From Cognatishimia coralii (GTDB taxonomy: Bacteria > Pseudomonadota > Alphaproteobacteria > Rhodobacterales > Rhodobacteraceae): 64,000 nucleotides of DNA. Made by a program: the position numbers and the translations under genes. Position 1 is the first letter of the stretch, and the number at the start of each line of letters is the position of its first letter. The notes below the pieces were generated by a model. It did not search any database. It worked only from the letters and a program-made list of their open reading frames with translations, and was not told where the DNA came from. This document shows, in pieces, positions 16,566 through 25,102 of the stretch. The stretch is from contig NZ_JBBGAZ010000001.1 in assembly GCF_037478305.1 (NCBI RefSeq), forward strand, positions 744,001-808,000, given 5' to 3'.

Positions 16566-16854
16566 CTTCTGCACCCATTTCGGTAACCCAAAGACCGGGC
16601 AATTCTTCTTTTGGAATGTTCAGTTCAGCCAATACGATCGCCCCATAGGGATCAGTTGGCTCCAAGGTTAAGCAACTTCGGTTGGATACAGGCTGACCAT
16701 CGGTAGAATTCGTAGCTACAGCTTTAATTTGATGGCGTTTTCCGGCCACTAGAACATCCATACCTTCGCGGGGCAGACCCTCAACTTTCGTGAGCATCAA
16801 GACCAACCCCGTGCCGGGAACCGCAAACACGTGCTCGATCTCTCCTCGATACAT
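16558..16854 (-). CDS. Unknown 98-aa protein, possible EF-Tu domain II-like barrel, inside the liu operon
   Basis: A small protein (MYRGEIEHVFAVPGTGLVL at the start) between liuB and liuD. The pattern IExVFxxxGxG followed by VEG and a GxxV strand recalls domain II beta-barrels of translation GTPases; no GTP-binding motif is present. By rough count, 16621-16740 has about 48% GC, well below the surrounding genes, which suggests a different origin. The ATG at 16854 is preceded by GAGG; a GTG one codon earlier is also possible. It overlaps liuD by eight bases, so it is co-translated with it. Function unknown. Confidence 0.65.
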   Translation of the reverse strand: MYRGEIEHVFAVPGTGLVLMLTKVEGLPREGMDVLVAGKRHQIKAVATNSTDGQPVSNRSCLTLEPTDPYGAIVLAELNIPKEELPGLWVTEMGAEDV

Positions 16855-16867
16855 CACCAGAACCTCA

Positions 16868-16889
16868 TTTCTCTTGCATCAAATATCCC
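16868..16889 (-). repeat. Intergenic repeat, copy 1 (downstream of liuB)
   Basis: On the minus strand this reads GGGATATTT, four variable bases, then GCAAGAGAAA. A close copy lies at 19787-19807 (18 of 21 positions equal). Together with the two hairpins just before it (16897-16926) it looks like an intergenic repeat that I recall as common after genes in Rhodobacterales. Confidence 0.5.
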
Positions 16890-16896
16890 GGGGGAA

Positions 16897-16926
16897 TTGG
16901 CCGTCAGGCCAAGGGGGCAGCGCCCC
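16897..16926 (-). other. Tandem hairpins after liuB
   Basis: Two perfect stems directly past the liuB stop: GGGGC / GCCCC with a 3-base loop (16914-16926), then TTGGCC / GGCCAA with a 4-base loop (16897-16912). No T-run follows. They could slow or partly end transcription before the 99-aa gene and liuD, or protect the upstream mRNA. Confidence 0.5.
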
Positions 16927-16927
16927 T

Positions 16928-18532
16928 CTACATCCGGAACACACCAAACTTCGTCTCTTCAATCGGCGCACAGAGTGCCGCCGACAGGCTCATCGCCAAA
17001 ACATCGCGGCTCTTGCGTGGATCAATGATCCCATCATCCCACAGACGCGCCGATGCATAGAGCGGGTGGCCCTGTTCTTCAAACATATCAATCGTGGGCT
17101 GCTTAAAGGCCGCTTCCTCGGCCTCAGACCAGCTGCCACCTGACCGCTCGATAGCCTCTCGCTTCACGGTAGCCAGAACCCCCGCCGCCTGAGGCCCACC
17201 CATCACGGAAATCCGCGAATTCGGCCAGCTCCACAAAAACCGCGGAGAATACGCGCGCCCCGACATCCCATAGTTGCCAGCCCCAAAAGAGCCCCCAACC
17301 AGCATCGTCACCTTAGGCACATTGGTGGTCGCCACAGCCGTCACCATCTTGGCCCCATGGCGCGCAATACCTTCGTTCTCGTATTTCCGCCCAACCATAA
17401 AACCCGTGATATTCTGCAAGAATACCAGTGGGATATTGCGTTGGCTGCACAGCTCGACGAAATGCGCGCCCTTCTGGGCACTTTCGGAAAACAGCACGCC
17501 ATTATTGGCGATGATCCCCACTGGGCAGCCTTTGACGTGCGCAAAGCCCGTCACCAAAGTCTCACCAAAGCGCGGCTTGAACTCATCAAAGCGCGATCCA
17601 TCCACCAGCCGCGCGATCACTTCTCGAATGTCATAGGGCTGGCGCAGGTCGGTCGGCACCACACCCAAGATTTCAGCTGGATCATAGGCAGGCTCCTCTG
17701 AGTTTTGCCAAGCCACAGTCTTTGGCTTCTCAATATTCAGATTGCCCACAGCCCGCCGCGCTATTGCCAAAGCATGGGCGTCATCCTCAGCCAGATAATC
17801 CGCAACACCAGATAAGCGCGCATGCACGTCCCCGCCGCCCAGATCCTCAGCGCTCACCACCTCTCCAGTCGCAGCCCTCACCAAAGGCGGCCCAGCCAGG
17901 AAAATCGTCCCCTGTTCTTTCACAATGATCGAGACATCTGACATCGCAGGCACATAAGCGCCCCCTGCCGTACAAGACCCCATAACCACAGCAATCTGTG
18001 CAATCCCCTTGGCGCTCATCCGCGCCTGATTGTAAAAGATCCGCCCAAAGTGATCGCGGTCCGGAAAGACCTCATCCTGATTGGGCAGGTTCGCGCCCCC
18101 GCTGTCCACCAGATAGATGCAAGGCAGACGACACTCCTCTGCGATCTCCTGCGCCCGCAGGTGTTTCTTAACCGTCATCGGATAATAGGTGCCGCCCTTC
18201 ACAGTGGCATCATTACAGACCACCATGACCTCATGGCCCATCACGCGACCCACCCCGGCAATCGCGCCCGCGCAGGGCGCTGCGCCATCATACATCCCAT
18301 GCGCCGCCGTCGCCCCAACCTCCAAAAAGGGGCTGCCCGGGTCCAGCAAATTCGCAACCCGCTCACGTGGCAACATCTTGCCTCGGCTCAGATGACGCTG
18401 ACGGGATTTCTCACCACCCCCCAAAGCCGCCGCTGCCGCTACATCATTAATCTCTTTGAGTGCCGCCAGATGCCCTTCGACATTGGCCTTAAAGCCTTCA
18501 GAGCTTGGAATTGCAGAAGACGAGAGCTTCAT
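16928..18532 (-). CDS. liuB: Methylcrotonyl-CoA carboxylase, carboxyltransferase beta subunit
   Basis: Carboxyltransferase partner of LiuD (534 aa), moving CO2 from biotin to 3-methylcrotonyl-CoA. Crotonase-type acyl-CoA carboxyltransferase features are present: GGEKSRQRHLSRGKMLPRER near residue 40, DSGGANLPNQDEVFPD, GSCTAGGAYVPAMSD and the C-terminal GGSFGAGNYGMSGRAYSPRF with an MGGPQAAGVL loop. These match the MCC beta subunits rather than PccB. The ATG at 18532 makes an ATGA overlap with the liuA stop; a GTG one codon earlier is less likely. Confidence 0.95.
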   Translation of the reverse strand: MKLSSSAIPSSEGFKANVEGHLAALKEINDVAAAAALGGGEKSRQRHLSRGKMLPRERVANLLDPGSPFLEVGATAAHGMYDGAAPCAGAIAGVGRVMGHEVMVVCNDATVKGGTYYPMTVKKHLRAQEIAEECRLPCIYLVDSGGANLPNQDEVFPDRDHFGRIFYNQARMSAKGIAQIAVVMGSCTAGGAYVPAMSDVSIIVKEQGTIFLAGPPLVRAATGEVVSAEDLGGGDVHARLSGVADYLAEDDAHALAIARRAVGNLNIEKPKTVAWQNSEEPAYDPAEILGVVPTDLRQPYDIREVIARLVDGSRFDEFKPRFGETLVTGFAHVKGCPVGIIANNGVLFSESAQKGAHFVELCSQRNIPLVFLQNITGFMVGRKYENEGIARHGAKMVTAVATTNVPKVTMLVGGSFGAGNYGMSGRAYSPRFLWSWPNSRISVMGGPQAAGVLATVKREAIERSGGSWSEAEEAAFKQPTIDMFEEQGHPLYASARLWDDGIIDPRKSRDVLAMSLSAALCAPIEETKFGVFRM

Positions 18533-19704
18533 CACATCTTCCCCATCAACTCGCGGCCAATCAGCATCCGGCGGATTTCAGACGTGCCAGCCCCAATCTC
18601 CATCAGCTTCGCATCACGGAATATCCGGCTCACAGGCGTTTCATTCATAAAACCCATGCCTCCCATCGCCTGCACCGCCTGATGCGCGACCTTCATGGCT
18701 TCCTCAGAGGCATAGAGAACACAAGCCGCGGCATCCTGCCGCGTGACCTCGCCACGATCACAGGCCTTAGCAACCTCATAGACATAGGCGCGCGAGGAAT
18801 TCATCGCCGTGTACATATCCGCGATCTTGCCCTGCATCAGTTGGAAATCTCCCAGAGACTGCCCGAACTGCTTGCGCTCTTTTAAATACGGCATGACCTC
18901 ATCCAGACAGGCAGCCATAATCCCTGTGCCAATGCCCGACAGAACCACCCGCTCATAATCCAGCCCCGACATCAGCACCTGAACGCCCTTGCCCTCTTCA
19001 CCAAGGACATTCTCAAAGGGAACCTCAACGTCCTCAAAGATCAGTTCCGCCGTATTGGACCCGCGCATCCCCAGCTTGTCGAAATGCTTAGAGGTCGAAA
19101 AGCCCTTCATCTCTTTCTCGATCAGAAAGGCGGTCATCCCGCGCGACCCAGCATCCGGGTCCGTCTTGGCGTAAACCACCAGAGTATCCGCATCCGGCCC
19201 ATTGGTGATCCAGAACTTATTGCCGTTCAGCACATAGCGATCATTGCGCTTCTCGGCCCGCAGCTTCATCGACACCACGTCAGACCCAGCGCCGGTCTCA
19301 GACATCGCCAGAGCACCCACATGCTCGCCCGAAATAAGCCGCGGCAAATACTTCGCGCGCTGTTCATCCGTGCCATTCAGCTTAATCTGGTTCACACAGA
19401 GGTTGGAATGCGCGCCATAGGACAGTGACACCGAGGCCGAGGCCCGCGCGATCTCTTCCACCACAATCACATGCGCCAGATAGCTCATGCCCGCGCCGCC
19501 GTATTGCTCATCCACCGTGACGCCCAGCAACCCAAGCTCCCCCATCTCGCGCCAAAGCTCATTGGGAAAGGCGTTAGAGGCATCGATCTCAGCCGCCAAA
19601 GGCTTCACCCGCTCTTGCGCCCAGCGGTGGGTCACCTCGCGGATCGCCTCGATATCCTCGGGCATGTCAAACTTCATCGTGTGCAAAAACATGGGCTGAT
19701 CCAT
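18532..19704 (-). CDS. liuA: Isovaleryl-CoA dehydrogenase
   Basis: FAD enzyme (390 aa) that oxidises isovaleryl-CoA to 3-methylcrotonyl-CoA, first step of the liu pathway. It shows the acyl-CoA dehydrogenase blocks ALAMSETGAGSDVVSMKL and KFWITNGPDADTLVVYAKT, and the C-terminal IFRDAKLMEIGAGTSEIRR. The catalytic Glu in the isovaleryl type lies near YERVVLSGIG, and that segment is present. It is the first gene of the operon. No Shine-Dalgarno sequence is visible: a palindrome stands right before the ATG, and the likely transcription start is close to it. Confidence 0.95.
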   Translation of the reverse strand: MDQPMFLHTMKFDMPEDIEAIREVTHRWAQERVKPLAAEIDASNAFPNELWREMGELGLLGVTVDEQYGGAGMSYLAHVIVVEEIARASASVSLSYGAHSNLCVNQIKLNGTDEQRAKYLPRLISGEHVGALAMSETGAGSDVVSMKLRAEKRNDRYVLNGNKFWITNGPDADTLVVYAKTDPDAGSRGMTAFLIEKEMKGFSTSKHFDKLGMRGSNTAELIFEDVEVPFENVLGEEGKGVQVLMSGLDYERVVLSGIGTGIMAACLDEVMPYLKERKQFGQSLGDFQLMQGKIADMYTAMNSSRAYVYEVAKACDRGEVTRQDAAACVLYASEEAMKVAHQAVQAMGGMGFMNETPVSRIFRDAKLMEIGAGTSEIRRMLIGRELMGKM

Positions 19705-19708
19705 TTAT

Positions 19709-19722
19709 TGAACATTTGTTCA
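19709..19722. promoter_or_regulatory. Palindromic operator at liuA
   Basis: TGAACATTTGTTCA, a perfect 14-bp palindrome, four bases upstream of the liuA ATG and next to the -10 box. A repressor bound here would block the start site. The regulator is not encoded in the window next to the operon. Confidence 0.55.
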
Positions 19723-19752
19723 TTTATAGCCACAAGTCAAACCAACTGGCAA
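19723..19752 (-). promoter_or_regulatory. Candidate promoter of the liu operon
   Basis: On the minus strand, TTGCCA (19747-19752) and TATAAA (19723-19728) are separated by 18 bases. The start site would fall inside the palindrome 19709-19722, giving a very short leader of around a dozen bases. Confidence 0.55.
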
Positions 19753-19786
19753 GCGCGCCGCAAGCTTTGCGACGCGACGTCCCGTC

Positions 19787-19807
19787 TTTCTCTTGCCCAA
19801 AATATCC
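19787..19807 (-). repeat. Intergenic repeat, copy 2 (downstream of the DegT gene)
   Basis: Reads GGATATTT then TGG then GCAAGAGAAA on the minus strand, matching the copy at 16868-16889 in 18 of 21 positions. It starts 12 bases past the stop of the DegT-type gene, in the same position relative to its gene as copy 1. Confidence 0.5.
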
Positions 19808-19818
19808 GCGCCGCAGGC

Positions 19819-21012
19819 TTACCCCGCCTGAAACACCGCGCTGACCTCTGCTTTGATGATCCGCGCGATCAAAGCGCAATCCTCTTCGCTAAAGGTCAAA
19901 GGGATACGCATGTCGATAATGCCATCCAAAACCCGATCCGTGCGCTTCATCGGCTCGGACGGCGCGTAACGCCAGGAATCATAGCGCGAGGTAAAGGCAA
20001 CAGGCTCACGCCCACCGAACCATTTCAGTTCAACCCCACGCGCCTTACAGCGATCTAAGACGTCATTCACTTTGTCCGCCGTCCAATCGAGCAACAGAAA
20101 CTGGATCGACGAGCCCACAAAATATTCCTCGTCCGGCCGCTCAACCACGGTAAGCCCCGGCGTCTCGCGCAGCCCTTTCTCAACCACCTTATAACGGGCA
20201 TTCCAACGCTCGGCCTGCTCGGGCAAGGCCCGCAGCTGAGGTCGCAGGATTGCCGCCCTCAGATGGTCCATACGCCCCGACACATTCGGCGTCGTGTATT
20301 TGATCTTTTCAAAAACCTCAGCCGGAGGCACCGCCCCGTGGCGTTCATAGAGCATGTATGACCCGCTCAAGATCGTCGCCCGCGCCATCAATTCGGGATC
20401 ATCAGACACCAGCAAACCACCCTCGCCGGAGTTGGCGTGCTTATAGGTCTGCGTGGAGTAGCACGCCATATCGCCCCAAAGCCCAGACGCTTTACCGCGC
20501 CAAGAGGCCCCCATCGTATGGGCGCAATCTTCAATGACGCGGATCTTGTTGGCCACGCAGATCTCCATCAAGGCATCCATATCACAGAGATGCCCGCGCA
20601 TATGGCTCAGCATAAGCACATCGGCTTGATCCGCTTTCGCCGCTAAGTCCTCAAGATCAATGACCAACTCCTCGGTAACGCCCACAAAGACCGGCACTGC
20701 TCCGACAGAGGCAATCGCCCCTGGCACCGGCGCCAGCGTAAATGCATTGGTCAGAACCTTATCGCCCGGCCCAACCTCCATTGCGCGCAATGCCGCACCC
20801 ATCGCATAACCACCAGAAGCCACCGCCAGACAATAGTTCACCCCAAGCTGCGCCGCGAATTCTTGCTCAAGCAGCGACACCTCGCCCAGCTCGCCCTCGG
20901 CCACATTATAACGATGCAGCCGCCCGCTTTGCAGCACAGCCATCGCGGCGTCGATCCCTTCCTGAGGGATCGGTTCTTGCTGGGTGAAATTACCGGTAAA
21001 GATCTCTGTCAT
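19819..21012 (-). CDS. DegT/DnrJ/EryC1/StrS-family PLP-dependent enzyme
   Basis: A 397-aa fold-type I PLP protein of the sugar-aminotransferase family. The PLP-binding block is VIEDCAHTMGASWRGK (Asp near residue 162), and the Schiff-base Lys is in TYKHANSGEGG (near residue 190). These residues suggest a working aminotransferase or dehydratase. No nucleotide-sugar genes surround it, so its substrate cannot be named. The upstream gph-like gene is 41 bases away on the same strand, so the two may be one transcript. Only a poor ribosome site is visible before the ATG. Confidence 0.88.
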   Translation of the reverse strand: MTEIFTGNFTQQEPIPQEGIDAAMAVLQSGRLHRYNVAEGELGEVSLLEQEFAAQLGVNYCLAVASGGYAMGAALRAMEVGPGDKVLTNAFTLAPVPGAIASVGAVPVFVGVTEELVIDLEDLAAKADQADVLMLSHMRGHLCDMDALMEICVANKIRVIEDCAHTMGASWRGKASGLWGDMACYSTQTYKHANSGEGGLLVSDDPELMARATILSGSYMLYERHGAVPPAEVFEKIKYTTPNVSGRMDHLRAAILRPQLRALPEQAERWNARYKVVEKGLRETPGLTVVERPDEEYFVGSSIQFLLLDWTADKVNDVLDRCKARGVELKWFGGREPVAFTSRYDSWRYAPSEPMKRTDRVLDGIIDMRIPLTFSEEDCALIARIIKAEVSAVFQAG

Positions 21013-21053
21013 AACGTCACTTTTTCAATGCAGGCGCGGATTGGCAAGAGGCG

Positions 21054-21725
21054 TTACGCCGTACCGATCAAACGCTCTACGATCTCGGGCAGCTCTGCGT
21101 AATCGGACATCAGGGCCTCAGGCATAAGCGCAGCCATATCCTCGCCGCTTGGACCAAAGGTCACGAGGATCGAGGGCACACCCGCCGCCTTGGCCGTATT
21201 GCGATCCGTATCGCTGTCGCCCACCAAAACCGTATGCGGCATCTCTCCGCCCAGCCGCGCGACCGTTTCCACCAAGGGGGCCGGATCAGGCTTGCGCACC
21301 GGCAGAGTATCTGCCCCCACAAGCGCCTCAAACGCATCCCGCACGCCCAGTTCTTTCAGCAACTGATCCGCCAGACCCTCGGGCTTATTGGTGCAAATCC
21401 CGACGCCGAACCCTCGCGACTTCAGCGCCTCGATTGTTTCCATCGCACCGGAATAAATCCAGCTATGCGCGCAGATTGTCTCGCCATAGGCTTTCAACAG
21501 AACGGGGTAGTACGCCTCTACCGTTTCAAGGCTGTAACGATCCGTGCGCTCAAGGCCGACCGTGAGCATCCGCTTACCGCCCCGCAGCGCAACGCCCGAA
21601 TCGCGTTCCGGCGAAAGAACATCTCCTAACCCCATGTCGCGAAAGCAATAATTCGCCGCAGCCAAAAGATCGCCACTGGTGTCCGCCAGTGTCCCATCCA
21701 GATCGAAAACAACGGTTTTGCGCAT
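21054..21725 (-). CDS. gph: HAD-family hydrolase, phosphoglycolate phosphatase type
   Basis: A 223-aa HAD phosphatase, probably removing phosphate from 2-phosphoglycolate. Motif I is FDLDGTLADTSGDL (residues 7-20, nucleophile Asp8), motif II is CTNKPEGLADQLL, and motif IV is VGDSDTDRNTAKAAG. A helical cap domain lies between motifs I and II. The ATG at 21725 is supported by GAGGGGG about seven bases upstream; the frame runs 34 codons further up without a good site. It is divergent from glmU, sharing a 144-bp control region. The exact substrate is inferred from family likeness. Confidence 0.85.
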   Translation of the reverse strand: MRKTVVFDLDGTLADTSGDLLAAANYCFRDMGLGDVLSPERDSGVALRGGKRMLTVGLERTDRYSLETVEAYYPVLLKAYGETICAHSWIYSGAMETIEALKSRGFGVGICTNKPEGLADQLLKELGVRDAFEALVGADTLPVRKPDPAPLVETVARLGGEMPHTVLVGDSDTDRNTAKAAGVPSILVTFGPSGEDMAALMPEALMSDYAELPEIVERLIGTA

Positions 21726-21869
21726 ACTTGCCCCCTCAATCGGCCCAAAGCGCGGCGGTTTTCTGCCAAGCCCTGTTACAAGTCGCAAACATCTTTGATG
21801 GTTTCCCCACTTGCACGGCCCCCGCACTCGGATAAAACGAGCGGGTTAGAAATACAAAGAGAAATCTTA

Positions 21870-23225
21870 ATGTCTATTGCACTGGTCATCCTTGCCGCGG
21901 GGAAAGGCACTCGGATGAACTCGGATCTTCCGAAAGTCTTGCATCAGATTGCGGGCGCGCCCTTGCTGGTGCACGCTATGAAATCCGGGGCGTCGCTCTC
22001 GCCTGAAAAAACCGTTGTGGTGGCGGGGCATGGGTTTGAGGCGGTGAAGAAAGCCGCTCAGGACTGGGACGAAGACACAGAGGTCGTGCTTCAGGAAGAG
22101 CAGAACGGCACAGGCCACGCCGTTATGGTCACGCGCGAGGCGCTGGCAGGCTTTGACGGCGATGTCATGGTGCTCTATGGCGATACACCCTTTGTGCAGC
22201 CCGACACGCTTGAACGTATGGTCGCTGCGCGCGGAGACCACGCGATTGTCGTACTGGGGTTCAACGACGATACGTCTGAAAAATACGGTCGTCTGGTGAT
22301 GGACGGCGATACGCTCACCGCGATCACCGAATACAAAGACGCAGATGACGCCACCCGCGCGATTGATTTCATGAACAGCGGTGTAATGCTGATCAAAGGC
22401 GATGTACTGTTTGATCTGCTGGATGAGACGAATTCTGAAAACGCATCAGGCGAATACTACCTCACCGATATCGTCGAGGTCGCCCGCAACAAGGGTCTGA
22501 CCTCCACCGCGATCTCTTGTGATGTCGCGGAAACCATGGGCGTCAATTCCCGCGCGCATCTGGCCGAGGCAGAAGCCGCTTTTCAAGCGCGCGCCCGTGC
22601 CGAGGCCATGGAGGACGGGGTGACTCTGGTCGATCCTGCAACGGTCTTTCTGGCCCATGATACGGTTATTGGGCGCGATACGGTCATTGAACCAAACGTC
22701 TTCTTTGGCCCAGAAGTCACGATTGAGTCCGGCGCTCATATCCGCGCCTTTAGCCATCTTGAGGGTGCACATGTCTCGCGCGGCGGCGTCATTGGCCCCT
22801 ATGCGCGCCTGCGCCCCGGCGCGGAACTCGCTGAGGACGTCAAGATCGGCAATTTTGTCGAGGTCAAGAACGCTCAGATCGATGAGGGTGCCAAGGTCAA
22901 TCACCTCTCTTATGTGGGTGACGCGCATGTGGGCGAAAAGGCCAATATCGGAGCGGGCACGATCACCTGCAACTACGATGGCGTGATGAAACACAAAACC
23001 ACCATCGGCAAGAACGCCTTTATTGGTTCAAACACGATGTTGGTGGCCCCCGTCACTGTCGGCGACGAAGCCATGACGGCCTCTGGATCAGTTATTACCA
23101 AGAACGTGGGCGAAGGCGCACTGGCGCTGGCCCGCGCCGAACAAGTTGAAAAACCCGGCATGGCCCGCAAGCTTTTTGAGATGCTGCGCGCCAAGAAAGC
23201 CAAACTTTCTAAGGACAAGAATTAA
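21870..23225 (+). CDS. glmU: Bifunctional N-acetylglucosamine-1-phosphate uridyltransferase / glucosamine-1-phosphate acetyltransferase
   Basis: A 451-aa two-domain enzyme making UDP-GlcNAc for peptidoglycan and lipid A. The N-terminal domain has the uridyltransferase loop LAAGKGTRMNSDLPKVLH (residues 8-25) and MVLYGDTPFV. The C-terminal domain is a left-handed beta helix of hexapeptide repeats (from about residue 250), with NYDGVMKHKTTIG carrying the acetyl-transfer site. The ATG at 21870 gives the normal start MSIALVILAAG. The stop and the glmS start share a base (TAATG), so the two genes are coupled. Confidence 0.97.
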   Translation: MSIALVILAAGKGTRMNSDLPKVLHQIAGAPLLVHAMKSGASLSPEKTVVVAGHGFEAVKKAAQDWDEDTEVVLQEEQNGTGHAVMVTREALAGFDGDVMVLYGDTPFVQPDTLERMVAARGDHAIVVLGFNDDTSEKYGRLVMDGDTLTAITEYKDADDATRAIDFMNSGVMLIKGDVLFDLLDETNSENASGEYYLTDIVEVARNKGLTSTAISCDVAETMGVNSRAHLAEAEAAFQARARAEAMEDGVTLVDPATVFLAHDTVIGRDTVIEPNVFFGPEVTIESGAHIRAFSHLEGAHVSRGGVIGPYARLRPGAELAEDVKIGNFVEVKNAQIDEGAKVNHLSYVGDAHVGEKANIGAGTITCNYDGVMKHKTTIGKNAFIGSNTMLVAPVTVGDEAMTASGSVITKNVGEGALALARAEQVEKPGMARKLFEMLRAKKAKLSKDKN

Positions 23226-25045
23226 TGTGTGGGATTGTAGGTGTTTTGGGGCATCACGAGGCCGCCCCAATATTGGTTGAGGCGCTCAAACGACTTGAAT
23301 ATCGCGGCTACGACAGCGCTGGTATTGCAACCGTCGAGAACGGTGCGCTGGATCGCCGCCGCGCGGTAGGCAAGCTGGTGAATCTGTCTGACCTTTTGGT
23401 GCATGAACCATTGGCGGGTAAATCCGGCATCGGCCATACCCGCTGGGCCACGCACGGCGCGCCATCGGTCTATAACTGCCACCCGCATCAGGCTGGCCCT
23501 GTCGCGGTCGTCCACAACGGTATCATCGAGAACTTTCGCGAGCTGCGCGAAGAGCTTTCCGCCGCAGGCTATGGCTTCACAACTGAAACCGACACTGAAA
23601 CCATCGCCCTGCTGACGCAGATGTACATGGAAGCAGGCGACGCGCCCGTCGACGCAGCCCACAAGACGCTCGCAAAACTGGATGGTGCTTTTGCTCTGGC
23701 GTTCCTTTTCGAAGGCGAAGAAGACCTGATCGTCGCGGCCCGCAAAGGCTCGCCCCTAGCCATCGGTCATGGTGATGGTGAGATGTTTGTCGGCTCTGAC
23801 GCGATTGCACTTGCGCCTCTGACCGACGAAATCACCTACCTTGAAGAAGGCGACAGCGCCGTCCTAACCCGCACCTCGCTAGAGATCCGCAACGCTGACG
23901 GCGCGCTCGCCAATCGCGCCAAAAAGAAAATCGCCATCGATTCAGCGCAGGTTGATAAGGGCGGCTATAAACACTTCATGGCCAAGGAAATCGCCGAACA
24001 GCCGACGGTCATCGGCGAGGCCATCTCCCACTACCTAACGCAAGACGGCACTGATATCGCTCTGCCCGCCGAGATCGATTTCACCAAAATCGACCGTTTG
24101 ACCATGGTCGCCTGCGGCACGGCGTTTTATGCCTGTATGACTGCCAAATATTGGTTTGAACAACTGGCGCAGTTGCCGGTCGAGATCGACGTGGCCTCTG
24201 AATTCCGCTACCGCGATCCGGTGATCACCAAGGACACCGCTGCCCTTTTCGTCAGCCAATCTGGCGAGACCGCCGACACGCTCGCAGCCCTGCGTTATTG
24301 CGAGGGCAAGGCCGAGCAGATCTTGTCAGTTGTCAACGTGGCAACCAGCTCGATTGCGCGGGAATCCGACGTGGCCCTGCCGATCCTTGCAGGCACGGAA
24401 ATCGGCGTGGCCTCGACCAAAGCCTTCACCTGCCAATTGACCGTTCTGTTGATCCTCGCGCTAAAGGCCGCCAAGGACCGCGGCACCATCGAGGACTCAC
24501 GCTATCAAGAGCTCTTGACCGAACTGCGCGCCTTGCCCGGCATCATGAACCACGCGCTGACCATCGAAGCGGTCACGGAAAAGATCTCGCGCAAACTGGC
24601 CGAAGCCCGCGACATCCTGTTCTTGGGGCGCGGCGTGATGTATCCACTGGCACACGAGGGCGCGCTTAAACTCAAAGAAATCAGCTATATACACGCCGAA
24701 GCTTATGCTTCTGGAGAGCTGAAACACGGCCCCATCGCCCTGATCGACAAAAAGGTTCCCGTGGTGGTACTAGCCCCGCGCGACGGGCTCTTTGATAAGA
24801 CGGTCTCCAACATGCAAGAGGTCATGGCGCGCAACGGGAAAGTACTTTTGATATCGGATTCCAAAGGCCTGATGGAAGGCGGCGAAGGCACATGGGAAGC
24901 CATCGCCATGCCCGACGCCGATCCTGTTCTGACCCCGATCCTTTATGCGATCCCGGCCCAACTTTTGGCCTATCACACCGCCGTGTCCAAAGGCACCGAT
25001 GTGGACCAGCCGCGCAACCTCGCGAAATCGGTGACGGTGGAATAG
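23225..25045 (+). CDS. glmS: Glutamine-fructose-6-phosphate aminotransferase (isomerizing)
   Basis: Makes glucosamine-6-phosphate from fructose-6-phosphate and glutamine, the first step towards UDP-GlcNAc. The 606 residues have the class II glutaminase domain at the N-terminus (catalytic Cys in MCGIVGVLG) and two SIS sugar-isomerase domains (SQSGETADTLAALRY and ASTKAFTCQ). The C-terminus is KSVTVE, the conserved tail that channels ammonia. It is coupled to glmU, the third and fourth steps of the same pathway. No glmS ribozyme is expected or seen. Confidence 0.98.
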   Translation: MCGIVGVLGHHEAAPILVEALKRLEYRGYDSAGIATVENGALDRRRAVGKLVNLSDLLVHEPLAGKSGIGHTRWATHGAPSVYNCHPHQAGPVAVVHNGIIENFRELREELSAAGYGFTTETDTETIALLTQMYMEAGDAPVDAAHKTLAKLDGAFALAFLFEGEEDLIVAARKGSPLAIGHGDGEMFVGSDAIALAPLTDEITYLEEGDSAVLTRTSLEIRNADGALANRAKKKIAIDSAQVDKGGYKHFMAKEIAEQPTVIGEAISHYLTQDGTDIALPAEIDFTKIDRLTMVACGTAFYACMTAKYWFEQLAQLPVEIDVASEFRYRDPVITKDTAALFVSQSGETADTLAALRYCEGKAEQILSVVNVATSSIARESDVALPILAGTEIGVASTKAFTCQLTVLLILALKAAKDRGTIEDSRYQELLTELRALPGIMNHALTIEAVTEKISRKLAEARDILFLGRGVMYPLAHEGALKLKEISYIHAEAYASGELKHGPIALIDKKVPVVVLAPRDGLFDKTVSNMQEVMARNGKVLLISDSKGLMEGGEGTWEAIAMPDADPVLTPILYAIPAQLLAYHTAVSKGTDVDQPRNLAKSVTVE

Positions 25046-25102
25046 GCTTTACGGCGCGCAGTCAATGCGTAGTCTGGCGAGGACGTGACCAAGGAGAGTT
25101 TC

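Noticed and set aside
22987..23224. glmS ribozyme ahead of glmS
   Set aside because: glmS overlaps the glmU stop directly and this ribozyme belongs to Gram-positive bacteria; no space or structure for it.
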